64,000 nt of DNA from JAZDEY01 sp043808325 [NCBI: Candidatus Eiseniibacteriota bacterium] (GTDB lineage: Bacteria; Arandabacterota; Arandabacteria; Arandabacterales): NCBI GenBank assembly GCA_043808325.1, contig JAZDEY010000037.1, forward strand, positions 1-64,000, in the 5' to 3' direction. The position numbers were made by a program, and so were the translations under genes. Positions 41,078 through 50,065 of the stretch are shown here, one piece after another; the stretch's first letter is position 1; each line of letters begins with the position of its first letter. The notes beneath the pieces were generated by a model. That model did not search any database, had not been told where the DNA came from, and saw only the letters and a program-made list of their open reading frames with translations.

Positions 41078-42613
41078 CTAGTACGCTCCTTTCCCAGACA
41101 CTATTATGGGAATAGTCTTAAGGATTATCTCGACGTCCAGCAGGATGCTCCACCGATTGATGTAATAGAGGTCCAGCAGAACCATATCGTGAAACGGAAC
41201 ACTGGATCTGCCGCTGACCTGCCACAGCCCAGTGATTCCAGGTTTGGCCCGCAGTCGACGCTTGTGCCACTCCTTGTAAATTGTCAGTTCATAGGCTATG
41301 GGGGGCCGCGGCCCGACGAAGCTCATATCGCCTTTCAAGACATTGAAGATCTGCGGAAGCTCATCCAAGCTGGTCTTCCTCAAGATCTTGCCGATCGAGG
41401 TCACACGCGGATCGTCCGGCATCTTATAGATTTTCTTATCGCTCTTCTCATCCCTCAAGCGGAGTTCCTTGCCTCCGATGAAACTAGTCGCATATTCGCG
41501 GTGCAGAGTATCATCGGTGTCGTGCCGCATCGTCCGGAACTTGTAGAAGGTAAACGGTCGGCCGTCCCGCCCGGCTCTTATCTGCTTATAAAGGACCGGA
41601 CCCGGCGAGAGCACCTTGACCAGCAGCGAGATCATGAGCAACAAGGGTGCAAACACAACGACAATGAATATCGAGATCGCCAGATCGACGCCCCGTTTCA
41701 CTACCAGGCCCACACCCTTCAGGGCAGGCTCCCCGAGGCTGCCCTTCGGCACGCCGTCAACCTTCTCCTTCCGTTCCTCGGGCATCAGTATCTGAAACAT
41801 GTCCGAAACCAGTCGGATCGGAAGCCCCGTCCTGGAGCATCTGGAAATTACGTCAAATGAGATCCGACTCTCGAGCAAGGCCAACGGGAGGAAGATCTCC
41901 TCGATGCAGTAGTCACTGACGATGTCATCAAGTGCGTTCACTTTGCCGAGCACGAATTCGGGCCCGAGGTCGGAGGCGATCTCGCCTTCCTGGGTCTCCA
42001 CGAATCCGACAACCTCGTAACCATTGGTGAAGGGCAAGTGCTTGCCGACAAACCGTCTGGCAAACGGAATTGCGCCCACAACCACGGCCCGCCTGTTGGC
42101 GGTCGGAGTCTTCGCCCGCCTTTTGAGGGCGTCACGCACCAATCCTATGCGAACCATCGACAGCGTCATCACCGCAAGGCACCAGCCAAACGCAAGGGTC
42201 AACCTGGTCTCTACGAAGTAGTAGCGTTTGAACACGAATGAAAGGGCCAGCAGCAACAGGAACCCCAGGGTTATGCTCTTAACTATGGACACAAGCTGGC
42301 CCAGTCCCGATATGATCTTGGTACGCCGGTATAGCCCCTCGAAGCTGAATACTGCGGTCCAGGCGAGGCCGAACGCGACCAGGGCAACCATGTGATCCAG
42401 ATCGGGCCGAGTGAGGGTGAAATCGCTGACACCGCGCACCAAGCCGCGAACCACCGTCCGGAGCCAGGATCCCAGAAAGAGGGAGACCCAGATGCAGCAG
42501 AGGTCCAGCAGCCAGAGGATGAAGCCTCTGGAGAGCATACTGCGCTTACGCAGCCCGGCATTCGCCGGGGATGTGCCGGTCGAGGACTGCTCTCTGGTCT
42601 CCAAGATCTTCAT
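41078..42613 (-). CDS. Polyprenyl glycosylphosphotransferase (priming sugar transferase)
   Basis: A 511-residue WbaP/WcaJ-type enzyme. The N-terminal half has four to five membrane helices (between residues about 30 and 160) and a CoA-binding-like domain (VVVGAIPFARRF). The C-terminal catalytic domain has KRGVDLAISIF, SPGPVLYKQIRAGRDGRPF, YKFRTM, DELPQIFNVLKGDMSFVGPR and the final LLDVEIILKT. It transfers a sugar-1-phosphate from UDP-sugar to undecaprenyl phosphate on the cytoplasmic face, starting the repeat unit. It is 3 nt downstream of the aminotransferase. Confidence 0.93.
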   Translation of the reverse strand: MKILETREQSSTGTSPANAGLRKRSMLSRGFILWLLDLCCIWVSLFLGSWLRTVVRGLVRGVSDFTLTRPDLDHMVALVAFGLAWTAVFSFEGLYRRTKIISGLGQLVSIVKSITLGFLLLLALSFVFKRYYFVETRLTLAFGWCLAVMTLSMVRIGLVRDALKRRAKTPTANRRAVVVGAIPFARRFVGKHLPFTNGYEVVGFVETQEGEIASDLGPEFVLGKVNALDDIVSDYCIEEIFLPLALLESRISFDVISRCSRTGLPIRLVSDMFQILMPEERKEKVDGVPKGSLGEPALKGVGLVVKRGVDLAISIFIVVVFAPLLLMISLLVKVLSPGPVLYKQIRAGRDGRPFTFYKFRTMRHDTDDTLHREYATSFIGGKELRLRDEKSDKKIYKMPDDPRVTSIGKILRKTSLDELPQIFNVLKGDMSFVGPRPPIAYELTIYKEWHKRRLRAKPGITGLWQVSGRSSVPFHDMVLLDLYYINRWSILLDVEIILKTIPIIVSGKGAY

Positions 42614-42616
42614 CTC

Positions 42617-43723
42617 TTAGGCCTCTCCGACTATCTCCTTGAGGCAATCAGCAACGTACTGCTGCTGCTCAGAGGTGATCTCCGCGTACATTGGCAACGA
42701 TAGGATTTCGTCGGCAGCAACTTCGGTGAAGGGATAGCTGCCCCTGGGCAGATTGAGATGCTTATAAGCATCCAACAGGTGAATCGGTATGGGGTAGTGC
42801 AAGCCGCAGGACACACCCCTGACCTCCAGCGCCTGTTTGACCCTGTCTCGTGATTTGACCCGCACCACGTAGAGATGGTAAATATGCTTTGCTCCCGGCA
42901 TCTCTATGGGGGTAACCAGGTTCAGACCCGAGAGCAATTTGTCATAACGTTCGGCGGCTCTATGTCTCATCTGATTCCAATCATCCAGATGAGGCAGCTT
43001 GGCACTCAGGACAGCAGCCTGTATGCCGTCAAGCCGTTCATTGTAACCTTCAACCGAATGATCGTTGGCGCCCCGCCGGCCGTGGTTCGCAAGCAGTCTC
43101 ACGCGGTCCGCCACGGCCTTATCGTCAGTAACCACAATTCCCGCATCGCCGTAAGCGCCCAGGTTCTTCGCAGGATAGAAGCTGAAACCGGCTGCATGGC
43201 CGTAGGAGCCCGCGCGCTTGCCCATGTACTCGGCTCCCTGCGCCTGGGCGGCGTCCTCGACCACAACTAGGTTGTGCCTCTTGGCCATTTCTGCGATCGC
43301 ATCCATCTGAGCCATCTGACCGTATAGGTGCACCGGGATCACCGCTCTGGTCCGATCGGTTATGGCGGCCTCGATCCGCGAGATATCGATCGTGAAATCC
43401 TCGGGACGCATGTCCACCAGCCGGGGCCTTGCTCCGGCATGAGAGATCGCTTCGGTGGTAGCAATAAAAGTGTTTGCCGCAGTGATAACTTCGTCCCCAG
43501 CGCCTATGCCCAGAGCGGCCAGAGCAAGGTGGAGAGCCGATGTTCCTGAGCTCACACCGACGGCGTATTTGGCCCCGCAGAATTCCGCAAACTCCTTCTC
43601 GAAAGTCTCGACATACTTGCCGCCGATGAAGGCCGTGTTCTCAACCACCCCGGACATGGCAGTCTGGACCTCATCCCTGATTGTGTTGTACTGAGCTTTC
43701 AGATCGACGAACGGCACCTTCAC
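42617..43723 (-). CDS. DegT/DnrJ/EryC1 aminotransferase (WbpE-like)
   Basis: A 368-residue PLP-dependent sugar aminotransferase. It starts VPFVDLKAQYNTI, with GVSSGTSALHLALAALGIG for PLP phosphate binding, VEDAAQAQGA containing the PLP-contact Asp, and the Schiff-base lysine in FSFYPAKNLGAYGDAG. GTG 43723 is preferred because AAGGAG lies 8 nt upstream; the TTG at 43744 would overlap the polymerase stop. Likely substrate is the 3-keto UDP-sugar made by the Gfo/Idh protein, aminated with glutamate. Confidence 0.92.
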   Translation of the reverse strand: MKVPFVDLKAQYNTIRDEVQTAMSGVVENTAFIGGKYVETFEKEFAEFCGAKYAVGVSSGTSALHLALAALGIGAGDEVITAANTFIATTEAISHAGARPRLVDMRPEDFTIDISRIEAAITDRTRAVIPVHLYGQMAQMDAIAEMAKRHNLVVVEDAAQAQGAEYMGKRAGSYGHAAGFSFYPAKNLGAYGDAGIVVTDDKAVADRVRLLANHGRRGANDHSVEGYNERLDGIQAAVLSAKLPHLDDWNQMRHRAAERYDKLLSGLNLVTPIEMPGAKHIYHLYVVRVKSRDRVKQALEVRGVSCGLHYPIPIHLLDAYKHLNLPRGSYPFTEVAADEILSLPMYAEITSEQQQYVADCLKEIVGEA

Positions 43724-43740
43724 GTCACAAACTCCTTCCT

Positions 43741-45228
43741 TCAAGTACTCTCGCCCCGCGCCATAGCCATGGCGCGTTTCATAGTTGCCCTCTGATATCC
43801 TCCCGCCACTATTCCTGCCATCATGTAGGGCAGCGTATTCATAAACTCATAGAATCGTGGTTCGAGAAACAGCGTTTCGGTCAGGTAGGCAAGCATGATC
43901 GCAATGACGACGATGACAAACTCGTAATCATACGCGTCTGCAGGGATCTTGCGAGCCCTGGCAAGCATGCTGAATACGAAATAGTAGAGCAGAACGAATG
44001 GCACAAAGCCGGAGAGGCCGATTTCCGTAAGCACGCTCAGGAACTGATTATGCTGGTTGGTAGCGGCTGCTACCCAGGCTTCCTTGTAACCGAGGAACGT
44101 CGACCGCACTTGGGAGACATAGGGTCCGGAATTCTCCATGAAACGGGTGAAGCCGACCCCGAAAAGGGGATGGTCCGCAAACATCCGCATTGATGCAGTG
44201 GCGAGCACTACTCTTCCCTGGGCGGTATCGCGCGTCGCAATCCCCCCAGCTTCACGATTGGAGGTCGTTACGTTCGACCAGTTGCCGATCACCGCAAGAA
44301 ACATCGCGACGATCAGGATCAGAGCCGGCAGGCGCTGCCTCTTGGAAAACACGAGCATGATCACAAGAGCGACGAGGAAACCCGTATACACCGACCTCGT
44401 GTAGGTAAAGAAGATCCCGATCGGTATAAGAATCGTAATCAGGACTGAGCAAATCCTCGAGAATGCTCCGCCGCGTTTGGACAGTGCGTACATAGCCAAT
44501 ACGTAGGTAGCGGTCATAGCGTATCCGGTCGCAGCCGGCTGGACGAATGCTCCCATTGCTCTGCCCGCCCAATCGATTCCAAACTTACCGCCCATTGACT
44601 CGCCAATGTATCTCGGGAAAACCAGCACCATCACCCGGTAATGTTCAAAGATCGCCGTCAGCGGAAAGTACATGACCAAAGGTACGGCAAACCAGAAGAT
44701 GAACCTGTCCAAGGTACGTCGATCGGTGAAGGTATTCTTGGCGATCGTGTACATAGCGTACGGGATGACGTAGCCGTTCAAGAGCTCCCGGGTGGGCCAC
44801 CATCCCATGGTCAGCATCGAAAGCACAAAAGCACCGATCACCAACAACATCGTCGTTCCGATTGCGTCGCTGGGGAGCAAGCGCCTCCGCTCCAGCAGGA
44901 TCTCCAGCAAGAAGATGATCCAGACAAAAACAAACATCAGCCGAGGCACGTCAAGATCGGGCCACCTACCGGGTATCACTATCCGCCAGTAGTAGTTCAG
45001 AAACACCAATGAGTAAAGATAGATAAGCATGCCTGCATATATGTTCCTAATAATCACCATGTAGCCGACAAGCATGACGTTGACCAGAACCAGAAACCTG
45101 ACCAGGCTGTAGAGGGTCAGGGTGGTGCGGTACCCGGCAACCACGCCCATGAGGATTGAGACGCATATCAGCGCCAAAAGCGTTCCGTTGGCCCGCAGTC
45201 GCCGCAATCTGACTTGAAGAGCTTCCAT
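43741..45228 (-). CDS. O-antigen ligase/polymerase-like membrane protein (Wzy candidate)
   Basis: A 495-residue protein with about 12 predicted membrane helices and a large periplasmic loop, the architecture of the O-antigen ligase (Wzy_C) family. The loop holds the family pattern with a conserved histidine in NQHNQFLSVLTEIGL. Given wzx-, wzz- and wza-like partners, a role as polymerase of the Wzy-dependent pathway is most likely; WaaL-type ligase activity is the alternative. It lies 3 nt downstream of the GT39 gene. Confidence 0.85.
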   Translation of the reverse strand: MEALQVRLRRLRANGTLLALICVSILMGVVAGYRTTLTLYSLVRFLVLVNVMLVGYMVIIRNIYAGMLIYLYSLVFLNYYWRIVIPGRWPDLDVPRLMFVFVWIIFLLEILLERRRLLPSDAIGTTMLLVIGAFVLSMLTMGWWPTRELLNGYVIPYAMYTIAKNTFTDRRTLDRFIFWFAVPLVMYFPLTAIFEHYRVMVLVFPRYIGESMGGKFGIDWAGRAMGAFVQPAATGYAMTATYVLAMYALSKRGGAFSRICSVLITILIPIGIFFTYTRSVYTGFLVALVIMLVFSKRQRLPALILIVAMFLAVIGNWSNVTTSNREAGGIATRDTAQGRVVLATASMRMFADHPLFGVGFTRFMENSGPYVSQVRSTFLGYKEAWVAAATNQHNQFLSVLTEIGLSGFVPFVLLYYFVFSMLARARKIPADAYDYEFVIVVIAIMLAYLTETLFLEPRFYEFMNTLPYMMAGIVAGGYQRATMKRAMAMARGEST

Positions 45229-45231
45229 GTC

Positions 45232-46740
45232 CTATCGGCTCCGTTTCTGGTAGAGGTAGAGCCGAACCCCCGGAACTGCCTCCGAGCCGGCGTTCTCCAG
45301 GTTCCGGTCGAACCAAGCCTTGATCACCCCCCCGGGGTCGACCATCCATTCACGGCAAAGCACCAACCAGACCCGATCCCCCACCCCGGCCAGCACCCGG
45401 CATCTTGCGGTGATCGCTTCTTCACTCGCCAGATCCCCTGCCTCAAAGAAGCTGACGATCGCGATGCCCTTGAGATAGTGCTCCAGGGCCTCCCCCGTGT
45501 AAACGGCCACCACAACATCCCCCTCGCGGAAGTCGGCTTCGATCACCTGCGCCGCCGATCTCATATCCTCTTTCCCGTAGGCAGGCACAGCGAAGTAGTT
45601 ATAAATCGCTAGACCCATAACGGCCGTTACCAGACCGAGATATGGCCAGAATCTGCTCTTTAAAATAGCTGCCAGGCCCTGGCCGAGCAGCATCGCATAT
45701 GCCGGAACCGAAACCAGGGCATACCGCGCGCTAAAAGCCTTGATTTCAGACGCCGCGAGCATCCACACGGCGATCACCGGGACCAGCAGCCAGGCGAGAA
45801 GCAGGACCAGCGAATTCGAGTTCGTGCGAGCCAGACGCAGGATGCCGACCACAAGAGGCACTCCAAATGTTACGGCGACCAGTCCGATCCACGCGATGTT
45901 CTGCGCCAGTGCCTGCGCGCGATCCGTTTGGAGTTCACGCGCCGAGGGGCCAAACGTGTATCCGACGCTGTAAGTGAAGAAGGAATACGGGACCGCAAGT
46001 GCCGAGTGGCCGCCCCCTCCGATCAAGGGCTTCCCGGACGGCCCGACGGCATGTTCGGAGCCGATCCGCACTATCACCTCTCTCACCCAGGGCGAGAAAA
46101 CCAGCAGAACTGCAAAGACTGTCACGATCCATCTGCCTAACAGTTTTCGCTTACTTGACGTCCAGATCAGGTAAACGAAGTGGGCCACCGCCACGAACCC
46201 CACGCTAAGATTCGAGACCAGTCCGGCGAACATCACAAGCCCGTAGAAGAAGGCATTCCTGGTTGTCGGCCTTGCAAGCCACTGGATGAAGAAGTAGGTC
46301 ATGAGCACGGCGAATAGGACCGCGAAGGCATAGCCTCTGATCTCCTGGGAATACCAGATCAAGATCGGCGACAGCGCCGCTATGAACACGGTACAGAGCG
46401 CGGTCCACGAGTCATAAAGCGACTTGGCCAGCACATATATAACCCCAATCGTCGCCGCACCCGCGATCGCAAATGGTATTCTCAGGAAGGCGTCGCCGTT
46501 GCTAAGGGCACCCCAGAAGTGCATTAGGAAAGCAACCAGCGGGCCCTGGAGCATGCTGAAGAAATCCGAGAATACCCCTCCCGATCCTATATGCGAGTTC
46601 TTGAGAGTGATGATTTCGTCCACCCAGAGACTTTGCCCCGCGAGTTTGACGAACCGAAGAATGAGACCTGCGCCCACCGCCGCCAATAGGAAATATCTAA
46701 GAGGTGCCTCGGCCTTCCGTGAACCCAAAGGGAATCGCAA
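45232..46740 (-). CDS. GT39/ArnT-like membrane glycosyltransferase
   Basis: A 502-residue GT-C protein with about 12 membrane helices. The first periplasmic loop has the catalytic-type Asp-Glu in SLWVDEIITL near residue 39, as in PMT/ArnT/GT39 enzymes that use polyprenyl-phosphate sugars as donors. The GT2 enzymes at 28380-29099 and 35337-36014 could make such donors. The C-terminal 90 residues are soluble. Acceptor could be the lipid-linked repeat unit, lipid A or a protein. Confidence 0.85.
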   Translation of the reverse strand: MRFPLGSRKAEAPLRYFLLAAVGAGLILRFVKLAGQSLWVDEIITLKNSHIGSGGVFSDFFSMLQGPLVAFLMHFWGALSNGDAFLRIPFAIAGAATIGVIYVLAKSLYDSWTALCTVFIAALSPILIWYSQEIRGYAFAVLFAVLMTYFFIQWLARPTTRNAFFYGLVMFAGLVSNLSVGFVAVAHFVYLIWTSSKRKLLGRWIVTVFAVLLVFSPWVREVIVRIGSEHAVGPSGKPLIGGGGHSALAVPYSFFTYSVGYTFGPSARELQTDRAQALAQNIAWIGLVAVTFGVPLVVGILRLARTNSNSLVLLLAWLLVPVIAVWMLAASEIKAFSARYALVSVPAYAMLLGQGLAAILKSRFWPYLGLVTAVMGLAIYNYFAVPAYGKEDMRSAAQVIEADFREGDVVVAVYTGEALEHYLKGIAIVSFFEAGDLASEEAITARCRVLAGVGDRVWLVLCREWMVDPGGVIKAWFDRNLENAGSEAVPGVRLYLYQKRSR

Positions 46741-46769
46741 AGAAAGTCCCCCTCACCTCGGGAGTATCG

Positions 46770-47462
46770 CTACAGTCTTCTGTACAGAAAGCCGGGAATG
46801 GGGAACCGTCTCCGGTTCAGCACTGCGCCGAGTACTCTGCCACCGGCTCTCACTATGATGTCTTTGGTCCTTCGCACGACCTCACGCCGGGTGCGTCCAT
46901 GCCTCACCACCAAGACTACACTGTCAACCTTGTCACATAGAACGGCACAATCCGGGTAGGTTCCCACCGGCGCCGCATCAATTAGTACGAACTCGAAGCG
47001 GTTTCTCAAGCCTGCAATCAGACCCTGAATCTCTTCCTTGCTGAAGGTGATAAACGAAGTCGCCCGCTTGCCGACCGGCAGAATGTACATGTTAGGCACG
47101 ATAGTATTCACCAAAGCCCTGTCCAGGGGTATGTCCCCCGCCAGGAACTCGGATAACCCGATCTCCGGCGTGCCGAACTTGACGTGCAGGTCCGGATGGT
47201 AAACGTTGCAATCGACTATCGCAGTCTTTTTCCCCATCGCTGCCGCCAGCGTCAGCCCCAAGCCGATGACAACATCGGTGGTGCCCTCGCCGGCCACCGA
47301 GCTTGATAACATCAACACCTTGCACCCCAGGGTGGGCAACACAATCTCTATCTGTCCGGCCAAATTCTTGAAGTAATCGATCATATCCCTTGGAAGTAAG
47401 GCATCAAGGTCGAAGGCGGGCATCTGCTCAAGGCCCGGCTTTGTGTCGTTTGTCGAATTCAT
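46770..47462 (-). CDS. CpsD/CapB-like ATPase with a degenerate Walker A
   Basis: A 230-residue BY-kinase-type P-loop protein. The expected GEGKT/S loop reads SSVAGEGTTD (about 54-63): the Walker A lysine is replaced by Thr61. Walker A-prime (AIVDCNVYHPDLH, D84) and Walker B (FVLIDAAPVG) remain. There is no C-terminal tyrosine cluster; the protein ends PGFLYRRL. It follows the wzz gene, as BY-kinases do after their membrane adaptor. It may bind but not hydrolyse ATP and act as a structural partner. Confidence 0.85.
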   Translation of the reverse strand: MNSTNDTKPGLEQMPAFDLDALLPRDMIDYFKNLAGQIEIVLPTLGCKVLMLSSSVAGEGTTDVVIGLGLTLAAAMGKKTAIVDCNVYHPDLHVKFGTPEIGLSEFLAGDIPLDRALVNTIVPNMYILPVGKRATSFITFSKEEIQGLIAGLRNRFEFVLIDAAPVGTYPDCAVLCDKVDSVVLVVRHGRTRREVVRRTKDIIVRAGGRVLGAVLNRRRFPIPGFLYRRL

Positions 47463-47474
47463 TGGCGCCCCTCG

Positions 47475-48917
47475 CTAGGTACCATGACGAAATTCGCTAT
47501 TGACCCGGTTTCTGGTCTCAGAAAGGTGACCGGCCTCAGGTATGGATCCAAGCAACGGCACTCCCACCAGGTTTTCGACATCCGAGGCGGACTTGATGGA
47601 ATGATCAAGATTCTCCAGAAGAAAGCCAAAACCTATGCCGAGCGTGACACCCAGCAGAATCGAGAATATCACATAGACACCCTTCATCTGGCCCGCCTTT
47701 GTCATCTTGACATCTGCCGGGCTTAGCACCTTGGCATTCGACATCCTTATGTCCTCAGCCTCGGAGGCTATCGTGTCGAGCATTTTCTCGAGCAGCCGGT
47801 CGTAGTGAAGGTAAGTGTAATGTATCTCCTCACTAAGATGCTCGATCCGGGCAATCACGTCAGGATCCCGGATGTACTCATCAGAGATACGTCTAAGCTC
47901 CACCCGGAAAGCGGCCTCGTCCAACTTGAGATCCTCAATCAGATACTCCTGGTCCTTGATTCGCCTTTGGGTCTCTTCTCGGAACCGCTGCTCCATCCTC
48001 GCAATCCGGTCGTCAAGCATCTTGACCTGCGGATTGGTAGGCGTGTAGCTGGACGCAATGTTGTCCCGCTCCCGAAGAAGGCCAAAGTAGTCACTTTGCA
48101 TTAAGATCGCTATGTCATCGTCGTGGTTGACAGCAAAAGGCCAAACCACACCGGGGTCATCCTTGATCCTTTGCTTCATGGCTGCAAGCTTGGTCTCCGC
48201 GGAAGCACGGCGGCCACTGGTCTGATTTACCTGGAGAGCTATCTCCGTCTGCCGGTTCATGATCATCCGCTGCTGCCACTCCCTGTCGTAGACTCCCGCC
48301 TGCTTTCTCAACTCCAGCTCAGTCCTGCTCAGATCGATCAGCTGGTTATTCAACCTGTTAATCTGCTCTTCGAAGTACTGCTCGACACCACCTGTCTTCC
48401 TGACCGAGGCACGGTACTCGACGTATGCCTGGGCAATCGCATTCGCGGCCTCACGCACAAACTTGGGATCCCTTCCCCTATACTTCACCACGATTATATT
48501 CGACATCTCTATAGGTTCAGCTGATACCCCACCGGCAAGGTCCTCCACCGCAGGAGGTCGGGTGGTCCGGCGCTTCTTGACCGCCTCGGTCAAGGTCACA
48601 TTCGTCTCGTTTAGAATCTCGATCGCCCTGACCAGCACCGGGTCCGATACCACGATCTCCACTTCGGTATTCATTTCCTCCTCGAGGCCGTAGAAGGGTG
48701 TCCAGCTGTTGGCCAGCGCAGTGGCGCCGGTGCGCCTCAAGAGCACTTTGGCCGTGGCATCATACACGGTCTTGGTTCGCGAGGCAGCCGATAAAGCGGC
48801 TGCGGCCACGATTAGAGCGCAAACGATTATGGGTACCCTCCGTCTGAATATGACAGTAAGCAACTCCCGCGACGAGATCTGAGTATCACCGCTGTCGTTT
48901 CCAGTCATTGTCCACAC
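47475..48917 (-). CDS. Wzz/GNVR-type polysaccharide chain-length regulator (PCP)
   Basis: A 480-residue polysaccharide co-polymerase. One membrane helix lies near residues 31-48; a long periplasmic coiled-coil region (about 60-410) includes IRDQEYLIEDLKLDEAAFR; a second helix at about 420-440 precedes the cytoplasmic tail DHSIKSASDVENLVGVPLLG, the segment that contacts BY-kinases. The proline-rich motif usual before the second helix is poorly conserved. It oligomerises in the inner membrane, sets chain length and docks to Wza. Start is GTG 48917 or ATG 48908. Confidence 0.88.
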   Translation of the reverse strand: MWTMTGNDSGDTQISSRELLTVIFRRRVPIIVCALIVAAAALSAASRTKTVYDATAKVLLRRTGATALANSWTPFYGLEEEMNTEVEIVVSDPVLVRAIEILNETNVTLTEAVKKRRTTRPPAVEDLAGGVSAEPIEMSNIIVVKYRGRDPKFVREAANAIAQAYVEYRASVRKTGGVEQYFEEQINRLNNQLIDLSRTELELRKQAGVYDREWQQRMIMNRQTEIALQVNQTSGRRASAETKLAAMKQRIKDDPGVVWPFAVNHDDDIAILMQSDYFGLLRERDNIASSYTPTNPQVKMLDDRIARMEQRFREETQRRIKDQEYLIEDLKLDEAAFRVELRRISDEYIRDPDVIARIEHLSEEIHYTYLHYDRLLEKMLDTIASEAEDIRMSNAKVLSPADVKMTKAGQMKGVYVIFSILLGVTLGIGFGFLLENLDHSIKSASDVENLVGVPLLGSIPEAGHLSETRNRVNSEFRHGT

Positions 48918-48944
48918 CCCGTCTCTTACTGCTGACCTCTCAGG

Positions 48945-49670
48945 TTACTGGCCGAAAAGGTACGTGGCCTTAGGGTTTATGACCTCTTTCCCATAAATGT
49001 AGAAGTACCACACAGGCAGCAGCCTTCCAAAGAACTGGTCGACAAACAGGTCGATGTCTGCAATGGTCGACCTGGGAACATAGACCACATCTCTGGCCAT
49101 CATATAGGCATTTGACCCGTGCCCATCCAGGATCTTCCCCAGATTTATCTTGGTGCCGGTGAACTCCTCGCCCTTGGATTTCCGTATGAGAACCACGCTG
49201 TCTTTCTTGCCAAGACTAGTCAGACCTCCTGCACTCGCAATCGCATCGAGCACGGTCATCGGACCCCTGAGATCGTAGGCACCCGGCCGAGCGACCTCAC
49301 CGAAGATGAAGACCTGCTGATAAGAGGACTTGTCGACGATCACGGCGACCTCCGGTGACGTCAGGATCTCGGCGTAGCGGGACCTGATGATGCTCTCAAG
49401 CTCAAGGGGACTCATCCCCTCTACGTTGATCTGCCCAACGTAGGGCACCGTTATCATCCCATCGGGCCTCACCGTAAGAGAAACGTTGTAGAGGGGATAG
49501 TAGAGAAACCTCACATCCAGCGCGTCACCAAGACCGATCTTATACGGCTCCCTCTCCGGCAGGCTTATCTGGGGCGTGGCAGTAAGGATAGGCTCAGGTT
49601 GAGGTTTCGGGCCTCCGCATCCAGCCAAGAGGAGTAACAATACCGCGAACCCCAATGCATATTTCTTCAA
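48945..49670 (-). CDS. Wza-like polysaccharide export lipoprotein
   Basis: A 241-residue outer-membrane exporter. It starts at TTG 49670 behind AAGGAGGG, with a lipoprotein signal and lipobox LLAGC (C18). The Poly_export domain has YKIGLGDALDVRF and VRPDGMITVPYVGQINVEG; one SLBB domain follows (VFIFGEVARPGAYDL, MTVLDAIASAGG). It forms the export channel with the Wzz-type protein. As first gene of the 12-gene operon it is directly preceded by a structured leader whose terminal hairpin abuts its ribosome-binding site. Confidence 0.92.
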   Translation of the reverse strand: MKKYALGFAVLLLLLAGCGGPKPQPEPILTATPQISLPEREPYKIGLGDALDVRFLYYPLYNVSLTVRPDGMITVPYVGQINVEGMSPLELESIIRSRYAEILTSPEVAVIVDKSSYQQVFIFGEVARPGAYDLRGPMTVLDAIASAGGLTSLGKKDSVVLIRKSKGEEFTGTKINLGKILDGHGSNAYMMARDVVYVPRSTIADIDLFVDQFFGRLLPVWYFYIYGKEVINPKATYLFGQ

Positions 49671-49859
49671 CGCGGTCCCTCCTTAAAGAATGAGGCGGGA
49701 GGCGCCTGCGCACCCTCCCACCTCTAAGTTCTGTCTTCCTCTGCAAAGCCGACTTGCCACAGGCGCACCACCTAGTCCAGTGTAGTACGGAAATCCCGTT
49801 AACCCATTACTCCCTGTAGCAAGTCTACCGCTTCTACCACTCCCTTCTTTCTTAACTGC
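49671..49859 (-). ncRNA. Candidate structured leader RNA, copy B
   Basis: About 189 nt from the promoter at 49866-49894 to the wza start. The block AAAGAAGGGAG (49850-49840) lies 15 nt after the -10. GACTTGCTACAGG (49825-49813) pairs over 13 positions with CCTGTGGCAAGTC (49763-49751), one U-G included; inside is the hairpin ACGGGATTTCCGT. AGCGGTAGACTTGCT resembles the ops element bound by RfaH. Block order and spacing match copy A to within 1 nt. A hairpin just before the ribosome-binding site closes it. The rest of the gap (49895-50065) shows nothing. Confidence 0.62.
49685..49723 (-). terminator. Hairpin at the wza ribosome-binding site
   Basis: Minus strand AGGTGGGAGG pairs with CCTCCCGCCT (10 bp, one G-U) across an 11-nt loop, followed by CATTCTTT. 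The run of T is short, so it may be a weak terminator or a translational block: the wza Shine-Dalgarno AAGGAGGG starts immediately after it. Confidence 0.6.
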
Positions 49860-49865
49860 AGTTAT

Positions 49866-49894
49866 ACTATAGCAGATAACTTCCGCTAAGTCAA
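49866..49894 (-). promoter_or_regulatory. Sigma-70 promoter B with dyad operator in the spacer
   Basis: Minus strand TTGACT, a 17-nt spacer, TATAGT. The spacer holds TAGCGGA-AGTTA-TCTGCTA (49888-49870), an imperfect form of the dyad in promoter A, with the same central AGTTR and the same placement relative to -35 and -10. Confidence 0.78.
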
Positions 49895-50065
49895 GTTGCA
49901 ACACCATTGCACTTTGCACTCCCCAGTTGCAGCATGCAATCCAGCCGCCGGTGCCCATCTGGAGCCAAAGCCCCTCCGGCCCAGCGCAGTCCTACCGTCA
50001 CATCGGTGTGATAGGCACTCCTGTATACAAGACAAGGCATTACGCAACCGGCGTGCCACCCGGGG

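Noticed and set aside
49671-49859. Cyclic-di-GMP (GEMM) riboswitch upstream of wza
   Set aside because: Considered because such riboswitches control EPS genes, but the conserved GEMM core and tetraloop-receptor are absent from both leaders.
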